Below are positions 20,548 through 32,192 of a stretch of DNA of 64,000 nt, in pieces. The position numbers and the translations under genes were made by a program. The notes beneath the pieces are model-generated. The model was not told where the DNA came from and did not search any database. It worked only from the letters and a program-made list of their open reading frames with translations. The stretch is from Orobanche coerulescens. Its lineage: Eukaryota; Streptophyta; Magnoliopsida; Lamiales; Orobanchaceae. Each line of letters begins with the position of its first letter. Positions within the stretch are counted from its first letter, which is position 1. The stretch spans positions 179,232,501 to 179,296,500 of the forward strand of contig CM065809.1 of NCBI GenBank assembly GCA_033398695.1, given 5' to 3'.

Positions 20548-23238
20548 TCAAGCTTCAACATCGTGCACCTCTATGCACTCGAACGCATTGATTTCTTCAA
20601 TTCGTCCAAAATACGGCTTCACTCTATGCCCATTTACCTTAAAGTGCTCGTTCTTCCCAGGATCAAGAAGTTCTACCGCTCCGTGCGGCCATACTTTAAC
20701 GACTTTGAACGGTCCGTCCCATCGCGATACCAATTTTTCGGGCATGAGCTTAAGACGAGAGTTATGTAAAAGAACATCCATCCCGGGTTCGAGAGATTTA
20801 CGAACGATGCGCTTATCATGATACCGTTTCGTCCGCTCTTTGTAGAGTTTAGCATTTTCGTACGCCTCATATCGCATCTCATCAAGCTCATTTAAATGCA
20901 AAATTCGTTCCTCGCCCGCCTTTTCTTGATTTAAATTGAGCGCTTTGATTGCCCAATACGCCTTGTGTTCTATCTCAACGGGTAGATGACATGTTTTCCC
21001 AAATACTAGGCGATACGGGCTCATTCCGATTGGAGTTTTATAGGCCGTGCGGTATGCCCATAAAGCGTCATTCAACTTTAATGCCCAGTCTTTTCTTGTC
21101 GGTGTCACCGTCTTTTCGAGCACCGCCTTTATTTGCCGATTGCTTACTTTTACTTGCCCGGAAGTTTGTGGATGGTACGCCGTTGCGACCTTATGCATCA
21201 CATTGTACTTCTTAAGCAAGCCTGCAAGTTGTTTATTACAAAAATGCGTGCCTCTGTCGCTGATTACAGCCCTAGGCGTCCCGAACCTGCAAAAAATCAC
21301 ATCCCTAAAAAAATTGTAAACCACGTTAGCATCGTTAGTTCGGGTTGGAATTGCTTCCACCCACTTAGAGACGTAGTCTACAATAACCAGAATATACTCA
21401 AAACTATGGGAAATTGGAAAAGGACCCATAAAATTCACTCCCCAAACATCTAAAAGTTCCACAACAAGGTTGTTTGTCAACGGCATCTCATTTCTTTTGC
21501 TTATATTCCCCGTTCGTTGACAACGATCGCAACTCTTGCAATGGAAATAGGCATCCTTAAACAATGTTGGCCAGTAGAATCCCGATTGAAGGACCTTGTG
21601 AGCCGTTTTCTTTGCGCTAAAATGTCCCCCACAGTGCAACTCATGGCAAAATAACAATATGCTCTCGTGCTCTTCCTCCGGGACACAACGTCGGAATATC
21701 TGATCAGGCCCCAGCCTGAATAAGTAGGGCTCGTCCCAAAAGTAATGCCTGTACATGGAAACAAACTTCTTCTTCCCTTGATAGGTTAAGTCGGGCTGCA
21801 AAACACCACTAACAATGTAATTGACAATATCAGCATACCAAGGTGTCCTTGTTACATCGAATAATTGCTCATCGGGAAAAGTTTCAACAATTGGCAAATG
21901 ATTATCAAGCTTAAAATTATCTCCCTCGGTTAGCCTAGATAAATGGTCGGCCACTACGTTTTTCGACCCATCTTTGAATTCCAAATCAAATTCTTGCAGC
22001 AGAAGAACCCACCGAATCAATCTTGGTTTTGCATCGGATTTTTTTAATAAATATTTCAATGCGGCGTGATCCGTATGCACAATCACTTTTGAGCCAACCA
22101 AGTAGGATCGAAATTTGTCTAAAGAAAACATAACGGCTAAAAATTCTTTTTCGGTGGTGGTGTAATTAGCCTGAGCTTCATCGAGCGTTTTGCTCGCATA
22201 GTAAATCACGTGGAAAAATTTATTCACTCTTTGCCCCAAAACGGCACCTATAGCAAAGTCAGACGCATCACACATAATTTCAAACGGGAGAGACCAATCG
22301 GGAGCGACAACAATAGGTGTGGAAGTTAACTTTTCTTTCAAAGCGTTGAAACCGACTAAACATTCCTCGGTAAAATCAAATTTAGCATCTTTGCACAAAA
22401 GGTTACTCAAAGGGCGGGCAATTTTCGAAAAATCTTTAATAAAACGCCTATAAAACCCGGCATGCCCTAAAAAGCTTCGAACCTCTTTGACACATGAAGG
22501 CGGAGGTAATTTAACAATTAAATCGACTTTAGCCTTATCAACCTCCATTCCTTTATTGGAAACCATATGACCTAGAACAAGACCTTGTTTTACCATAAAA
22601 TGACTCTTTTCCCAACTAAGTGTAAGATTACACTCAATACATCGTTCTGGCACAATAGTCAAATTATTTAAACAATCATCGAAAGTGGTTCCAAATACAG
22701 AGAAGTCGTCCATGAATACCTCGATGGATCTTTCTAACAAGTCGGAGAATCTAGATATCATGCACCTTTGAAAAGTAGCGGGGGCATTGCAAAGACCAAA
22801 CGACATCCTCCTAAAGGCAAAAGTGCCAAAAGGGCAAGTGAAAGTGGTCTTCTCTTGATCCTCCGGAGCAATGAGAATTTGATATAAACCTGAAAGACCA
22901 TCTAGAAAACAGTAATAGTCATGCCCAGCTAACCGTTCCAACATTTGATCAATGAAAGGAAGAGGAAAATAATCCTTTTTTGTTACGGCATTTAATTTTC
23001 GGTAATCAATGCACATCCTCCAACCGGTTACCGTTCTAGTGGGCACCAATTCATTTTTATCATTACGAACCACCGTTATCCCATATTTCTTAGGCACTAC
23101 ATGCACAGGACTCACCCACTTACTGTCGGATATTGGGTAGATGACTCCGACATCTAGCAATTTCAAAACTTCTTTTTTCACAACTTCCTGCATGTTCGGA
23201 TTCGAACACCTTTGAGGTTGCCTAACCGGTTTAACATT
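20548..23238 (-). pseudogene. Athila pol: reverse transcriptase, RNase H, integrase
   Basis: A single open stretch of about 880 codons from 23193 downward, joined in frame to the protease region through a stop at 23239-23241. [17 protein letters not shown], then FMDD catalytic (near 22710). RNase [48 protein letters not shown]. Integrase: HHCC zinc finger ([20 protein letters not shown] ... CKSCDRC), then the core with [13 protein letters not shown] and SDRGTHFCN, and a GPF-type C-terminus ([16 protein letters not shown]). All catalytic motifs I look for are present. With no polyprotein readable through the upstream stops it cannot be made normally. No chromodomain is seen, as expected for Athila. 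Confidence 0.93.
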
Positions 23239-24600
23239 TTACTCAAGAATTATTTTATGCATGCACCTAACAGGACTTATTCCCTTTATATCAGAAATAC
23301 TCCACCCAATCGCTTCTTTTAACTTAGTTATAACTTCTACTAATTTGTTTTCTTGCAAGAGAGTTAATTCGGAAGAGACAATTACAGGGTAAGTATCACT
23401 TTTGCCTAAGAAAACATATTTAAGATGTGCCGGAAGTTCTTTCAATTCAAGTTGGGGTGAGGTGATTTCAATGGGCTCCTCAAATTTTAATTCCAATGGT
23501 ATCTTAAAACCGTCAACTTCATCGATTATTTCGGAATTATCTAACAATGCAACATACTCTTCAATTTCTAGATTATTAAGCCTCATATCATGCTCAACGG
23601 TTAGAGCATCATGCAACGTGTCACCTACATCATCATGAAAATATATATCATCAACCAAAGAATCAATGCAATCAACAAAATTCACATCATGGGAAGCATA
23701 AATATGAGAAGGGATAGGAGATGAACCGAACACGTTGATTTCCACGGTTTCGCCCAAGACGGTCATGGTGACCTTTCCTTCATCAACATCGATGATTGTT
23801 TTTGTTGTTCGCATGAATGGTCATCCTAGAAGTATTGTCCCTTCATTTTCGCTTGTCCCGAAATCGCTCATCTCCAAGATAACAAAATCGTCCGGAATCA
23901 CCAATTTGTCCACTTGCACCAATAGGTCTTCAATGACTCCCTTGGGGTATTTCACCGACCTATCCGCCATTTGAAGAGTCATTCTTGTCGGTTTGATTCC
24001 CCCGAGTCCAAGCCTCAATTAGGTCGAGTATGGCATGAGATTCACACTTGCCCCCAAATCTAACATCCCACGAGCAACTCTCTTGTCTCCCATAGTAATG
24101 TCGATCATAAAACTTCCGGGATCGCCTTTCTTTTGACCCCTTGCTTCTACCTCGTAGAGCACCACTTTCTCTTTCCCATTGTATCTTCTTTTGTTCGAGG
24201 TCAACTCTTTGAAAAATTTTGTATAAGCGGGGATGTTCTTCACAACATCCAAAAGAGGTAAGTTGACATGAACCTTCGATAGCATGTCGTAGATTTCGGA
24301 AAATTGCTCATCTTGCTTTGCTTTTCTAAGTCGGCTCGGAAAAGGAATTGGTGGCTTATATGGTTGAGCGGATTTGTGAAGCTTGGAAGTTGAAGTTGCT
24401 TCGTCTATTTTCTCTTCTTGATTTCCCGACTCGTCTTCTTTCTCATCGCCTCTTTCTTTTACTTCGGAATTAACTTCTTTATTAATCACTTTACCACTTC
24501 GGAGAGTGGTAATGGCTTGAGCTTGCTCGGGTTGACTTGGTAGTTTACCCCTTTCTTGTCTACGTGCCTCGGTAGCAAGTTGCCCAATTTGGATCTCCAT
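23239..24600 (-). pseudogene. Athila gag C-terminus and protease
   Basis: In the same frame as gag and RT. It begins MEIQIGQLATEARRQERGKL, continues through a K/E-rich linker and the protease motif MLDLGASVNLMPYS (DLGAS active site, about 24030-24075), then GTILLG*PFM and IIDVDEGKVTM. Stops are at 24601-24603 (before this segment), 24019-24021, 23821-23823 and 23239-23241. The TGA at 23821 sits where relatives carry an arginine (LGRPF), so a C-to-T change at a CGA codon is the simplest cause. Confidence 0.85.
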
Positions 24601-26178
24601 TTACTTCATCGAAGCTTCTAAAGATTCGAACCTTTTATTGTTCTCCTCTCGGTTTTCCTTGCTCTCCTTAATGAATGCCGCTATACTCTCCTCAAGAGAG
24701 TTCCTTTGTTGTGGAGGTGGTTCACTTCGCGTTGGTTGTTGGGCTCGGTTTACTCCGTTATATTGAGCTTGGGCGCTTGTGTCATATGGCACTGGGTTGT
24801 TGTTTCTCCATGAGAAATTCGGATGGTTTCTTAGCCCAGGATGATAAGTATTTGGGAGAGGTACATTTCTTGCATTTCCGCCATAATTATTTCTCCTCTC
24901 TTCCCATTCGGGCCTTCCCGTGCTTTGTCCCATAGCCCAATTAACTTGTTCGGTTTGTTCTCTCGGAAAAGTATGAGGGCATGAATTGGCATCATGTTCG
25001 GGTGCTCCGCAAATCTCGCAAACTCGTGAGCTAGAAGGTTTATTTTGAGTCTTGAGTTGTCTTAGTTTATTTGTCAACTCATCGATTTTAGATTGCATCT
25101 CGTCCTTCTCGCTCACTTGGTGCACGGCTCCCCTACGAACACGTACACTTTTTTGTTGAGAATTTGCTCCCAATGTTTCATACACATCATACGCTTGCCT
25201 CTCCGTCAAACCCCAAAACGAACCACCGGCTGCATTATCTACCGCTCCTTGGCAATATTGAGTCAATCCGTCATAGAAGAATTGATTAAGTAGTTGAAGC
25301 GGATAGTGATGGTGTGGGAATTGAATAAGTAGCATTTTGAATCGATCCCATGCTTCGTGAAATGCCTCTCCGTCTTGTTGTCCGAAAGTTGAGATTTGAG
25401 TTCTCAATTGCGTAGTCTTTGAATGGGAGAAGTACTTGGTAATGAATTTATCGTAAACTTCATCCCATGTTCTTAGTGATCCAGGCGCCAAAGTCATCAA
25501 CCATTGTTTCGCCCCATCCTTGAGTGTATAAGGGAAACACTTCATCCGTAGTTGATCCTCGCTCAATCCGTTCAATGGGAAGTTATCAATTGCCACATAG
25601 AAGTCTCGGATGAATGATAACGGATCCTCTCGTGCTAATCCGTGAAATGAGGGCAATTGTTCGATGTGAAATCCACTTATGTGGTAGTTCCTTGCGGCCG
25701 GTGCTAACTGGATGCATGAAATGGCGGTGTTCACCACGGGTTTTGCATAGTCCCGCATTAGATGTTCGACCGGAGGTTGTTGCGGCATGTTATAGTTTGC
25801 CTCCATCCCATATTGAGGTCCGGGATAATAATTCGCTCCATATTGCATTCCGACGGGTGGTTGTCTCGGATAGAAGTATCTCCCTTGTTGAGCTTCGGGT
25901 ATCCCTTGATTGCGCCCAACATTATCATATCTCGGAAACCTTGGTTGACGAATTTCTTCCTCATCTATATTTTGTGCAACATTCTCAACTCTAGGTTGAC
26001 GAGTGTTTTCTTCTTGGATCAAAAGTCGCTCTTCAAAGTCCGGATTCACCTCGTCATTTGCCATTGATGTTGTGGCCATTATTTTTGGTGCTCTAATCCT
26101 TTGAACTTCGTCTATGGGCGGAAGAATCGGGTTGCCCAACGATCTCCTACCAAGCATAAACAAAGGAAGTAAGAGCAA
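24601..26178 (-). pseudogene. Athila gag
   Basis: An open stretch of 525 codons. The likely start is an ATG in MLGRRSLGNP near 26157. It has a Pro/Gln/Arg-rich N-terminal part, then the gag core (SFIRDFYVAIDNFPLNGLSE, KDGAKQWLMTLAPGSLRTWD, FFYDGLTQYCQG), a CCHC-like knuckle (CEICGAPEHDANSCP) and a Gln/Asn-rich tail ending ESLEASMK before a TAA at 24601. Gag packages the RNA in virus-like particles in the cytoplasm. The stop is in frame with the next segment, where intact relatives read through (EASMKNLEIQIGQLA), so this is a point lesion, not a natural end. Confidence 0.9.
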
Positions 26179-26279
26179 ATTTTAAACTTTTATTGAAAAT
26201 AATGAAAACGGAGAAATGATCAAGAAAAACAATTCAACTATTATTAAAACAAGATCAAAAATTAAACGCCAATTCCCCG

Positions 26280-26297
26280 GCAACGACGCCAAAAACT
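26280..26297 (-). other. primer binding site of the Athila element
   Basis: Directly next to the 5' LTR the minus strand reads agtttTTGGCGTCGTTGCC with GGGG following, one base from the TGGCGCCGTTGCCGGGGA typical of Athila (tRNA-Asp primer). Position and sequence fix the transcription strand. Confidence 0.85.
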
Positions 26298-28108
26298 TGA
26301 TGATTCAAATTAAATTCTCGCAAGTGTACGAATCGCTTTTGTAGGAAGCGGTAAGTAACTCCGAGGTCGATCTCTCGAGGAATTGGAAACGGTTTAAAAT
26401 TCGAAAATGTTCGGCAAATAGTCGAATGAACAAAAGTAAAATGAATTAAAATACATCATTGGTTCGATTGGATTAAAATTACTAGTGCGTAAAATTTAAA
26501 TGAATTAAGTGGTAACAACACCAATTCGATCGTTGGATAAATGAGAGATAACAATAATGAGATTGATATGGGAATTTAGATTCACCGACACGCACGTAAT
26601 CAATTATTAGTTCCGATACTTAAATAAATAAGGTTTGGAATTATCGATTGCTCACGATTAAAAGAAATCCGTTTGATGGCGGTAATCCTAAAAATCAAGA
26701 TTGTTCTCAACGAAAATTAAGAGATACTATTTTGATTGGGATGAATCCCTAACTAACAATCAATTAACCGACTACTTTTGATGAGGTAAATCGTTAAAAG
26801 ATCGCGCGAAAAAGCTCGAGAACATTCACAATCGTTTCTTTCGGGTCGTTTGATGGCGAACACCGATAAAAACCCTCGATTCGAATAATAATAACAACAA
26901 TGAAAAAGGTTTGATGATCTAATTCAAAAGTTCTTAAACGATGAACGAACAAGAGACACAATCCCAAACTTTTACCCGGAAAATCAAAAGGAACTAACAA
27001 TCAAAAACATGTGTGTGGCTGTATCTAAAAACCCATATGAAGTGTTTAGCCACACATGATTAATTCAACAACAATAATGGAAATTGAAGAACAAAATATG
27101 GTAAAAACTTCCCTTGTAAATGCCGAAATCGAACTCCCGATGAAGGTTTGATGATCTTCTTACAAGAATTCACAACAAAATTATACAAGGAATTATTATA
27201 TCACACAAAAGTATTTTTTTCACTCCAAGAACATACAAGGAAGATGATGAAATAATCTCACTCAATCCTCACTTTTTGGTGTTTTCTCCCTCAATCTTGT
27301 GTTTTTCACCAAAATATCTTTTCCACAAGATAAGTGTATCTCCTCAAGGGTCACCACCCTTTGTTTTATAGCCAAAAGATGAAGAATAAGGCTTAAAGTT
27401 GTGCAAAAATATCAAGGAAAGTGACATGATCAGAAAAGTGACACGGCCCGTGTCCTGGGACACGGCCGTGTCGCTACTGGAAAAAGCGAAAAGGTTCTCT
27501 TTGAGGCCGGCCGTGTCCCATGACACGGCCGTGTTGTACTACGCAGGAAAACACAAAACGACTGGATCGGGCTCGGCCGTGTCATAAAAGACACGACCGT
27601 GTTGTACTCTTCCGGAAATAGTGATTCTTACTGGAGCGAGACCCGGCCGTGTCTTATGACACGGCCGAGTTACATGGTGTGGCTCGAGTCGCACAGTGCG
27701 GTAAGTCGCTGTGCGGCCAGTCCGGTTTTTGGTCTTCTTCGGCTAGATCCTTTGTTCTTGTATCAATACACCTCAGAATTTAGCATATGATATACCGTTT
27801 CGAAGCTAATTTCACGAGGAATTTATATCAAAGGAGAACACATCTCAATTCGGAGTGGAGATTCTGGAATTTAGGAGATTCGACCGATACTGCTTCAATC
27901 TTTCGTCGTTTTAGGCCCCGTTTAAGCCCTTGATCGTCATAAACTCTAATATTAGCTATGAAAACGCATATTTCACCATAATCTTCGCTTGGTTACCTAT
28001 AAATTAAAAACACAACATACCACGCATAAAAGAGAACAAAAATACTAAAAAGCAAACAAAAACACGACTAGAGAGAACAGAATGAGTCAATCAAGAATCG
28101 ACTCATCA
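26298..28108 (-). repeat. 5' LTR of the Athila element
   Basis: 1811 bp, TGATGATTC ... GACTCATCA. The palindrome array recurs at about 27437-27720, and the TATAAAA box lies on the minus strand near 27362-27368. It would drive the genomic transcript on the minus strand. Confidence 0.92.
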
Positions 28109-28113
28109 ATGAT

Positions 28114-29400
28114 ACTATAACTGTAGAACTCCATAACACTCTTATCAAATCAGTTTAGCATATTCATTAAAGTTATTTTGCACTGGGTGTTCAAAATGTC
28201 ATTTTGTTGTATAACATTTTGGTTGGAAAAAATAAGTTTAACTTAAGCACCACTTTGCATAAATCTTATTGTAATTAGCATAAATCCATGAAAGATGTTG
28301 AATATCGAATTGGTTAATATATTTCTTAGCACCCTCGTATGCTTATTTAGCACACACAATATAGTTCTTAGCATTAACGGTTTTACATGATAGTAGCACC
28401 TACATAAGATAAGTATAACACTACATAGAATTTATGTTAAATTTTAAATAAAGGATCTAGTATTAATTTTTGTGCATAGTGTTTTGTTCTTCATTTGATC
28501 ATGTGAGATTTTCTGTAATTCAGTTAAATCCTATTAATATAGATTATGTGTATGACATTTTTTTCCAGATCTGGGAAAGGCAAAGGGATTGAAAAGGGTA
28601 AAAGAAAGCAAGAAACTGCTTTAGTTATTCGTGAAGTTACGAATAAACGTAGAAGAAAGGACGCAGACAATATTCCAAATTAAGATGATGACTTTGTTGA
28701 AAGTGGCGAGGAAGGACCAATGAGGAAAAAAATGTCACTAAAAAGCACAATTGTTTATTTGGCCGTAAAGATTGTTGTTTTAATTAGCACTTGATTTGAA
28801 TTATCTTAACACCGCTTTAGTTTTGACATTTAATTCACTGCTTAAAGTTATATTTTTTAATAGTTGTTACGGTGATCATTAATGAATTTTGGATGATCAT
28901 TTTTATTTATTATGTTGGCCGTGATGTTGATGTTATTTTGCACATTTTTTTCAATCCGGCACAGATCAATTTATAACAGTCAAGTATAAATTAAGCAACA
29001 TTTTGCACAATCATCTGTCAGTATTAGCATTGAACTTGAGTTCTGTTAGCACCAATTTATGTCTTGTTGATACTTTGATGAACCTGTTTTGTTTTAAACG
29101 TTTCATTTAATGATAAAGTGGTGTTTTTGGTAAGTTGTTACGGTGATCAATATTTTTGGATGTTAGTAGTACAAATTTTTTAATAATAAAAGCTAAATTA
29201 CTAATACTGTACATATTTATATAATGTGATTTGCTAAATTACTAGTACTGTACATATTTATTTAATATTGTTCAGTTAATTGAATAGAACATTAACCCAA
29301 ATTTATTAATATTTTAGGTTTTATTTCCAGCGAACTATACTAGGCCTTGTGACAAACGCTAAATTTCTACATAGGCCTTGTGACAAACGCTAAATTGCTC
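28114..29400 (+). other. AT-rich region with a lysine-rich exon-like piece
   Basis: Mostly AT-rich with many ttagca/agcac words. At 28569-28684, after a ttttttccag acceptor-like sequence, a short frame reads SGKGKGIEKGKRKQETALV and ends in TAA. It looks like a last exon of an unknown protein. I cannot assign it; it may belong with the Ulp1-like piece downstream as part of a captured or decayed gene. Confidence 0.35.
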
Positions 29401-29703
29401 GAGAAATCGACTTTTTAGATTCCAGTAATAAAATGGGGTGACAGACGTAATTTAGTAGACAATGACGTGTATTTAATGAGACATATTGAGACGTTCATGA
29501 GCGATATTTCAGCCAAATGGACTTGTGGGATTTCGTGCAAATTTGATAAACAATTGGTATTGATGAGGATTCGTTACTGTGCAACTTTGATCAATTGGTC
29601 GAAGAATATAGTTAAAGACTCCGTATTGGGAAATGCACAGACACATTACCGTAAAGTGTGTGCAGATCTGAGTATCAATTCAGAAACATTATTACTAGGA
29701 TAA
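29401..29703 (+). pseudogene. Ulp1-like (C48) cysteine protease C-terminal relic
   Basis: The frame around 29460-29703 reads DNDVYLMRHIETFMSDISAK, then KWTCG, then LMRIRYCATLINWSKN. Plant Ulp1-like proteases, many of them carried by Mutator-like elements, have DCGVY.MRHMETY..W.CG at this point followed by LR.KYC. If the match is right, the catalytic Cys and the following Gly are replaced (D-N-D). The His and Asp parts of the active site are upstream and not recognisable. Family by motif memory, moderate certainty. Confidence 0.5.
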
Positions 29704-30014
29704 TTAATGTTATTTAAATTACTTGAAAATTCATTTGTCTAGTTTTCTTTACTTGTTAAAACTTTGGAACTTAATAATGTGGTTCATGGTTGTTTCATTA
29801 TTATAATAGAGCTTATGTTTTTTAACTATTAATCATGTGGTTCATGGTTGAAATGTTTTAACATATACAAGTACAAAATCTTGCACTACACATAATATAA
29901 CGTGGCACATAAATAAATCGATCCACGTGTATTTGAATAATATGAGATTCATTGCCTTGTGTATCAGACTGATCCTCACTACCAGCACCACAAATTGCAT
30001 AAATAAGCACGATA

Positions 30015-30368
30015 TTAATATAAACGTAGCACACATGTAATTACGTATCCTACACAACCTTCTAATCGGATAACTACACGAGCTTTACATCCAGTTCTCG
30101 TGTCCATCCTACGTTGTTTTTTGTTAGCAGAAAGTGCTTTATTGGCAACGTTCTTTGACCCCTTCTTGTTACATACCACATACCACCAAACGATCTTCTT
30201 GTCTTTGGATTTGATAATTGTTGCCTTGCGCACTTGAAACCCACAATCAGAAGCGTAATCCTTATAAAAAACTTCCGCCTCTTTCAAATTTTAGAAAACC
30301 TTACCCACGTAAGGTTTCATACCTTCTTTGCAAGAAGGAGCAATAAGTTTCGTGACATCTTCCGACAT
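30015..30368 (-). pseudogene. FAR1/FHY3-type DNA-binding domain relic
   Basis: An ATG at 30366-30368 starts MSEDVTKLIAPSCKEGMKPY, then after an in-frame TAA come LKEAEVFYKDYASDCGFQVR, WWYVVCNKKGSK and RRMDTRTGCKARVVIRL, a good FAR1 domain (WRKY-GCM1 fold zinc site with C...C and the RTGC.A motif). FAR1 proteins are transcription factors derived from Mutator-like transposases. The transposase core and SWIM domain are not found downstream, so this is a fragment. Its opposite orientation to the Ulp1 piece argues against one simple gene. Confidence 0.65.
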
Positions 30369-31440
30369 ACTTCCCACCACTGAAAATTCAAAAATAACAA
30401 CTCAATTAAACAATAAAAACTATTAATATGCAAGCAGAAAATATATTACGTGCAGAACGTAAGATTCTGTCCTAAAAGTCGAATACAAATTATGGAATTC
30501 CGTAAAACAGAATGCCATGCCAAAAGCAAACAAAAAGAGTGCTACTGAATTGTGAGAAAGTGTAAACACGTAAAGCATTCAGCCAAAACAAAATCGAATG
30601 CCAAAAAAATACAAAAAAAAAATGTTGCGGAATTGTTCGAAAGCGCAACATAAATAGCCTTCACCTAGGGTGGTAATACACTGCTATATAACAAAAAATT
30701 CTAACAAAAAATTAAAAACCAAAAAAGAATGAACGAAAAAAACTACATACAACTCAACGAAATAAATCAATATCAAACGAATGAAGAAAGTAAAACCCAA
30801 CGAAATTATCAAATAAAAATTCAATTGGAATAAAAATATGTATAACTCGAGGAAAAAATTACGAATCAAATGTACGAAAAAAAACTTCAACGGAATATGA
30901 CTAAAACAAAAGCGAAAAAATGTGTATAACTGAAAATTGATTGAATAAGAACGAACGAACAGAAAAATTACCAAATTGGTTGTAAGAACAACAAACTAAC
31001 GAAAAAATATCTGTGGCAACCATAATTGTGAATCGCATTGAAGAGAAGTTATCTGCAGTTTAAAGAACAAGATAAAAAAACCAATCTGAACGTATGGAAG
31101 TTATTTGCGGTTATTTGCTGTATGAACTTAGGGAATATAGATGATGAACGAAGAATTTTTTTTTGGAGTTACGTCGATATGAACATTGAGAAAAAAAGAT
31201 GAAGGAAAGAGAAAACAAAATCACGACCAAAACTTCTGCTTACACGTTAGGAAGAGATAGGAAAGTGAGATAAGAAATCCCATGATTGTAGGAAATACCA
31301 AACGTGTAATCTGTATAATTACAAAAAAATATTCCGCGTAGCACACCTAGGCTAACTTGTTAGCACAAGAGGCACAAATCTCAGCCATTGATGACCTTAG
31401 ATCAAAGGCCCAAAATAATTCTTATTTCCTACGAAAAAAA
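30369..31440. other. AT-rich sequence without a recognised gene
   Basis: Very AT-rich, with runs of A and no reading frame with recognisable motifs. A hydrophobic minus-strand open frame at 30684-30974 is explained by the (T/A)-rich composition. Confidence 0.4.
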
Positions 31441-31530
31441 AGTTTCAATGCATTAATTCTCACAAAAAATTGATACATATAATCTAATATTTTAATGCAT
31501 CGATATTTTGATGCATATATTGCATATTTT

Positions 31531-31700
31531 AATGCATTGAAATTTTGATGCACGAAATGCATATATTTCATGCATGATTAGTACAAAACTCATGCATAAA
31601 TTAGTACTGTAAATTAATGCATTGAAATTTTGATGCACGAAATGCATATATTTCATGCATAATTAGTACAAAACTCATGCATAAATTAGTACTGTAAAGT
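31531..31700 (+). repeat. 85-bp tandem duplication rich in ATGCAT words
   Basis: The unit aatgcattgaaattttgatg...actgtaaatt occurs at 31531 and again at 31616 with almost no change. It contains inverted words (gcatatatttcatgc), so each unit can fold. Confidence 0.85.
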
Positions 31701-31734
31701 ACTGCATCTAATATTGGTACTGCATAGAACGCGC

Positions 31735-31736
<2 letters not shown>

Positions 31737-31780
<44 letters not shown>

Positions 31781-31970
31781 CACTCACGCAAACATACACG
31801 CACGCACACACTCTCTCAGCGCGCGCACAAAACACATCTGCACAAAGACACACAAACATGTATAGTCTACACATACACACACAACTCACACACAAACATA
31901 TACACCATTCTGCACTCACACACACACACACACATACACACACGACACAAACACACACGACAGACACACA
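31737..31970 (+). repeat. (TA)n microsatellite followed by CA-rich sequence
   Basis: A (TA)n run of about 42 bases at 31738-31779, then about 190 bases of CA-rich imperfect repeat with a clean (CA)n core near 31916-31934. Confidence 0.9.
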
Positions 31971-32192
31971 TGGACATCACATGCCATACCTGAGCCCGAG
32001 CCAGAACCGGGCCACCCGAACCCGGACCTTGCAACCCACCAACTCTCCATTATGAAGATCCTAGTCACTTCAGAAAACGAACCCCACTCCATTAGCTCGC
32101 CTCAGTTCACCCAGTCCGTTGAGATCAAAAGCCATCCGGTCGCGGGGAAACCCTTCTCAAGCAGTTGACTTCTGTCAAAAGCCATCTCTGAT

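Larger units (their letters stand above)
14653..28108 (-). mobile_element. complete Athila-lineage Ty3 LTR retrotransposon
   Basis: The element is 13,456 bp with direct LTRs at 14653-16489 and 26298-28108 and a perfect 5-bp duplication atgat at 14648-14652 and 28109-28113. It is transcribed on the minus strand. Next to the right (5') LTR, the minus strand reads TGGCGTCGTTGCCGGGGA, the tRNA-Asp-type primer site of Athila. Next to the left (3') LTR is the polypurine tract. Order on the minus strand: 5' LTR, gag, protease, RT-RNase H-integrase, palindrome/TATA module, ORF3, a long non-coding tail, 3' LTR. Gag-pol carries four stop codons and ORF3 a frameshift, so this copy is not autonomous. Confidence 0.93.

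Noticed and set aside
30684..30974. Membrane-protein-like frame (Phe/Leu/Ile rich)
   Set aside because: AT-rich, A-run composition on the other strand gives Phe/Leu-rich frames; no start context or homologous motif.
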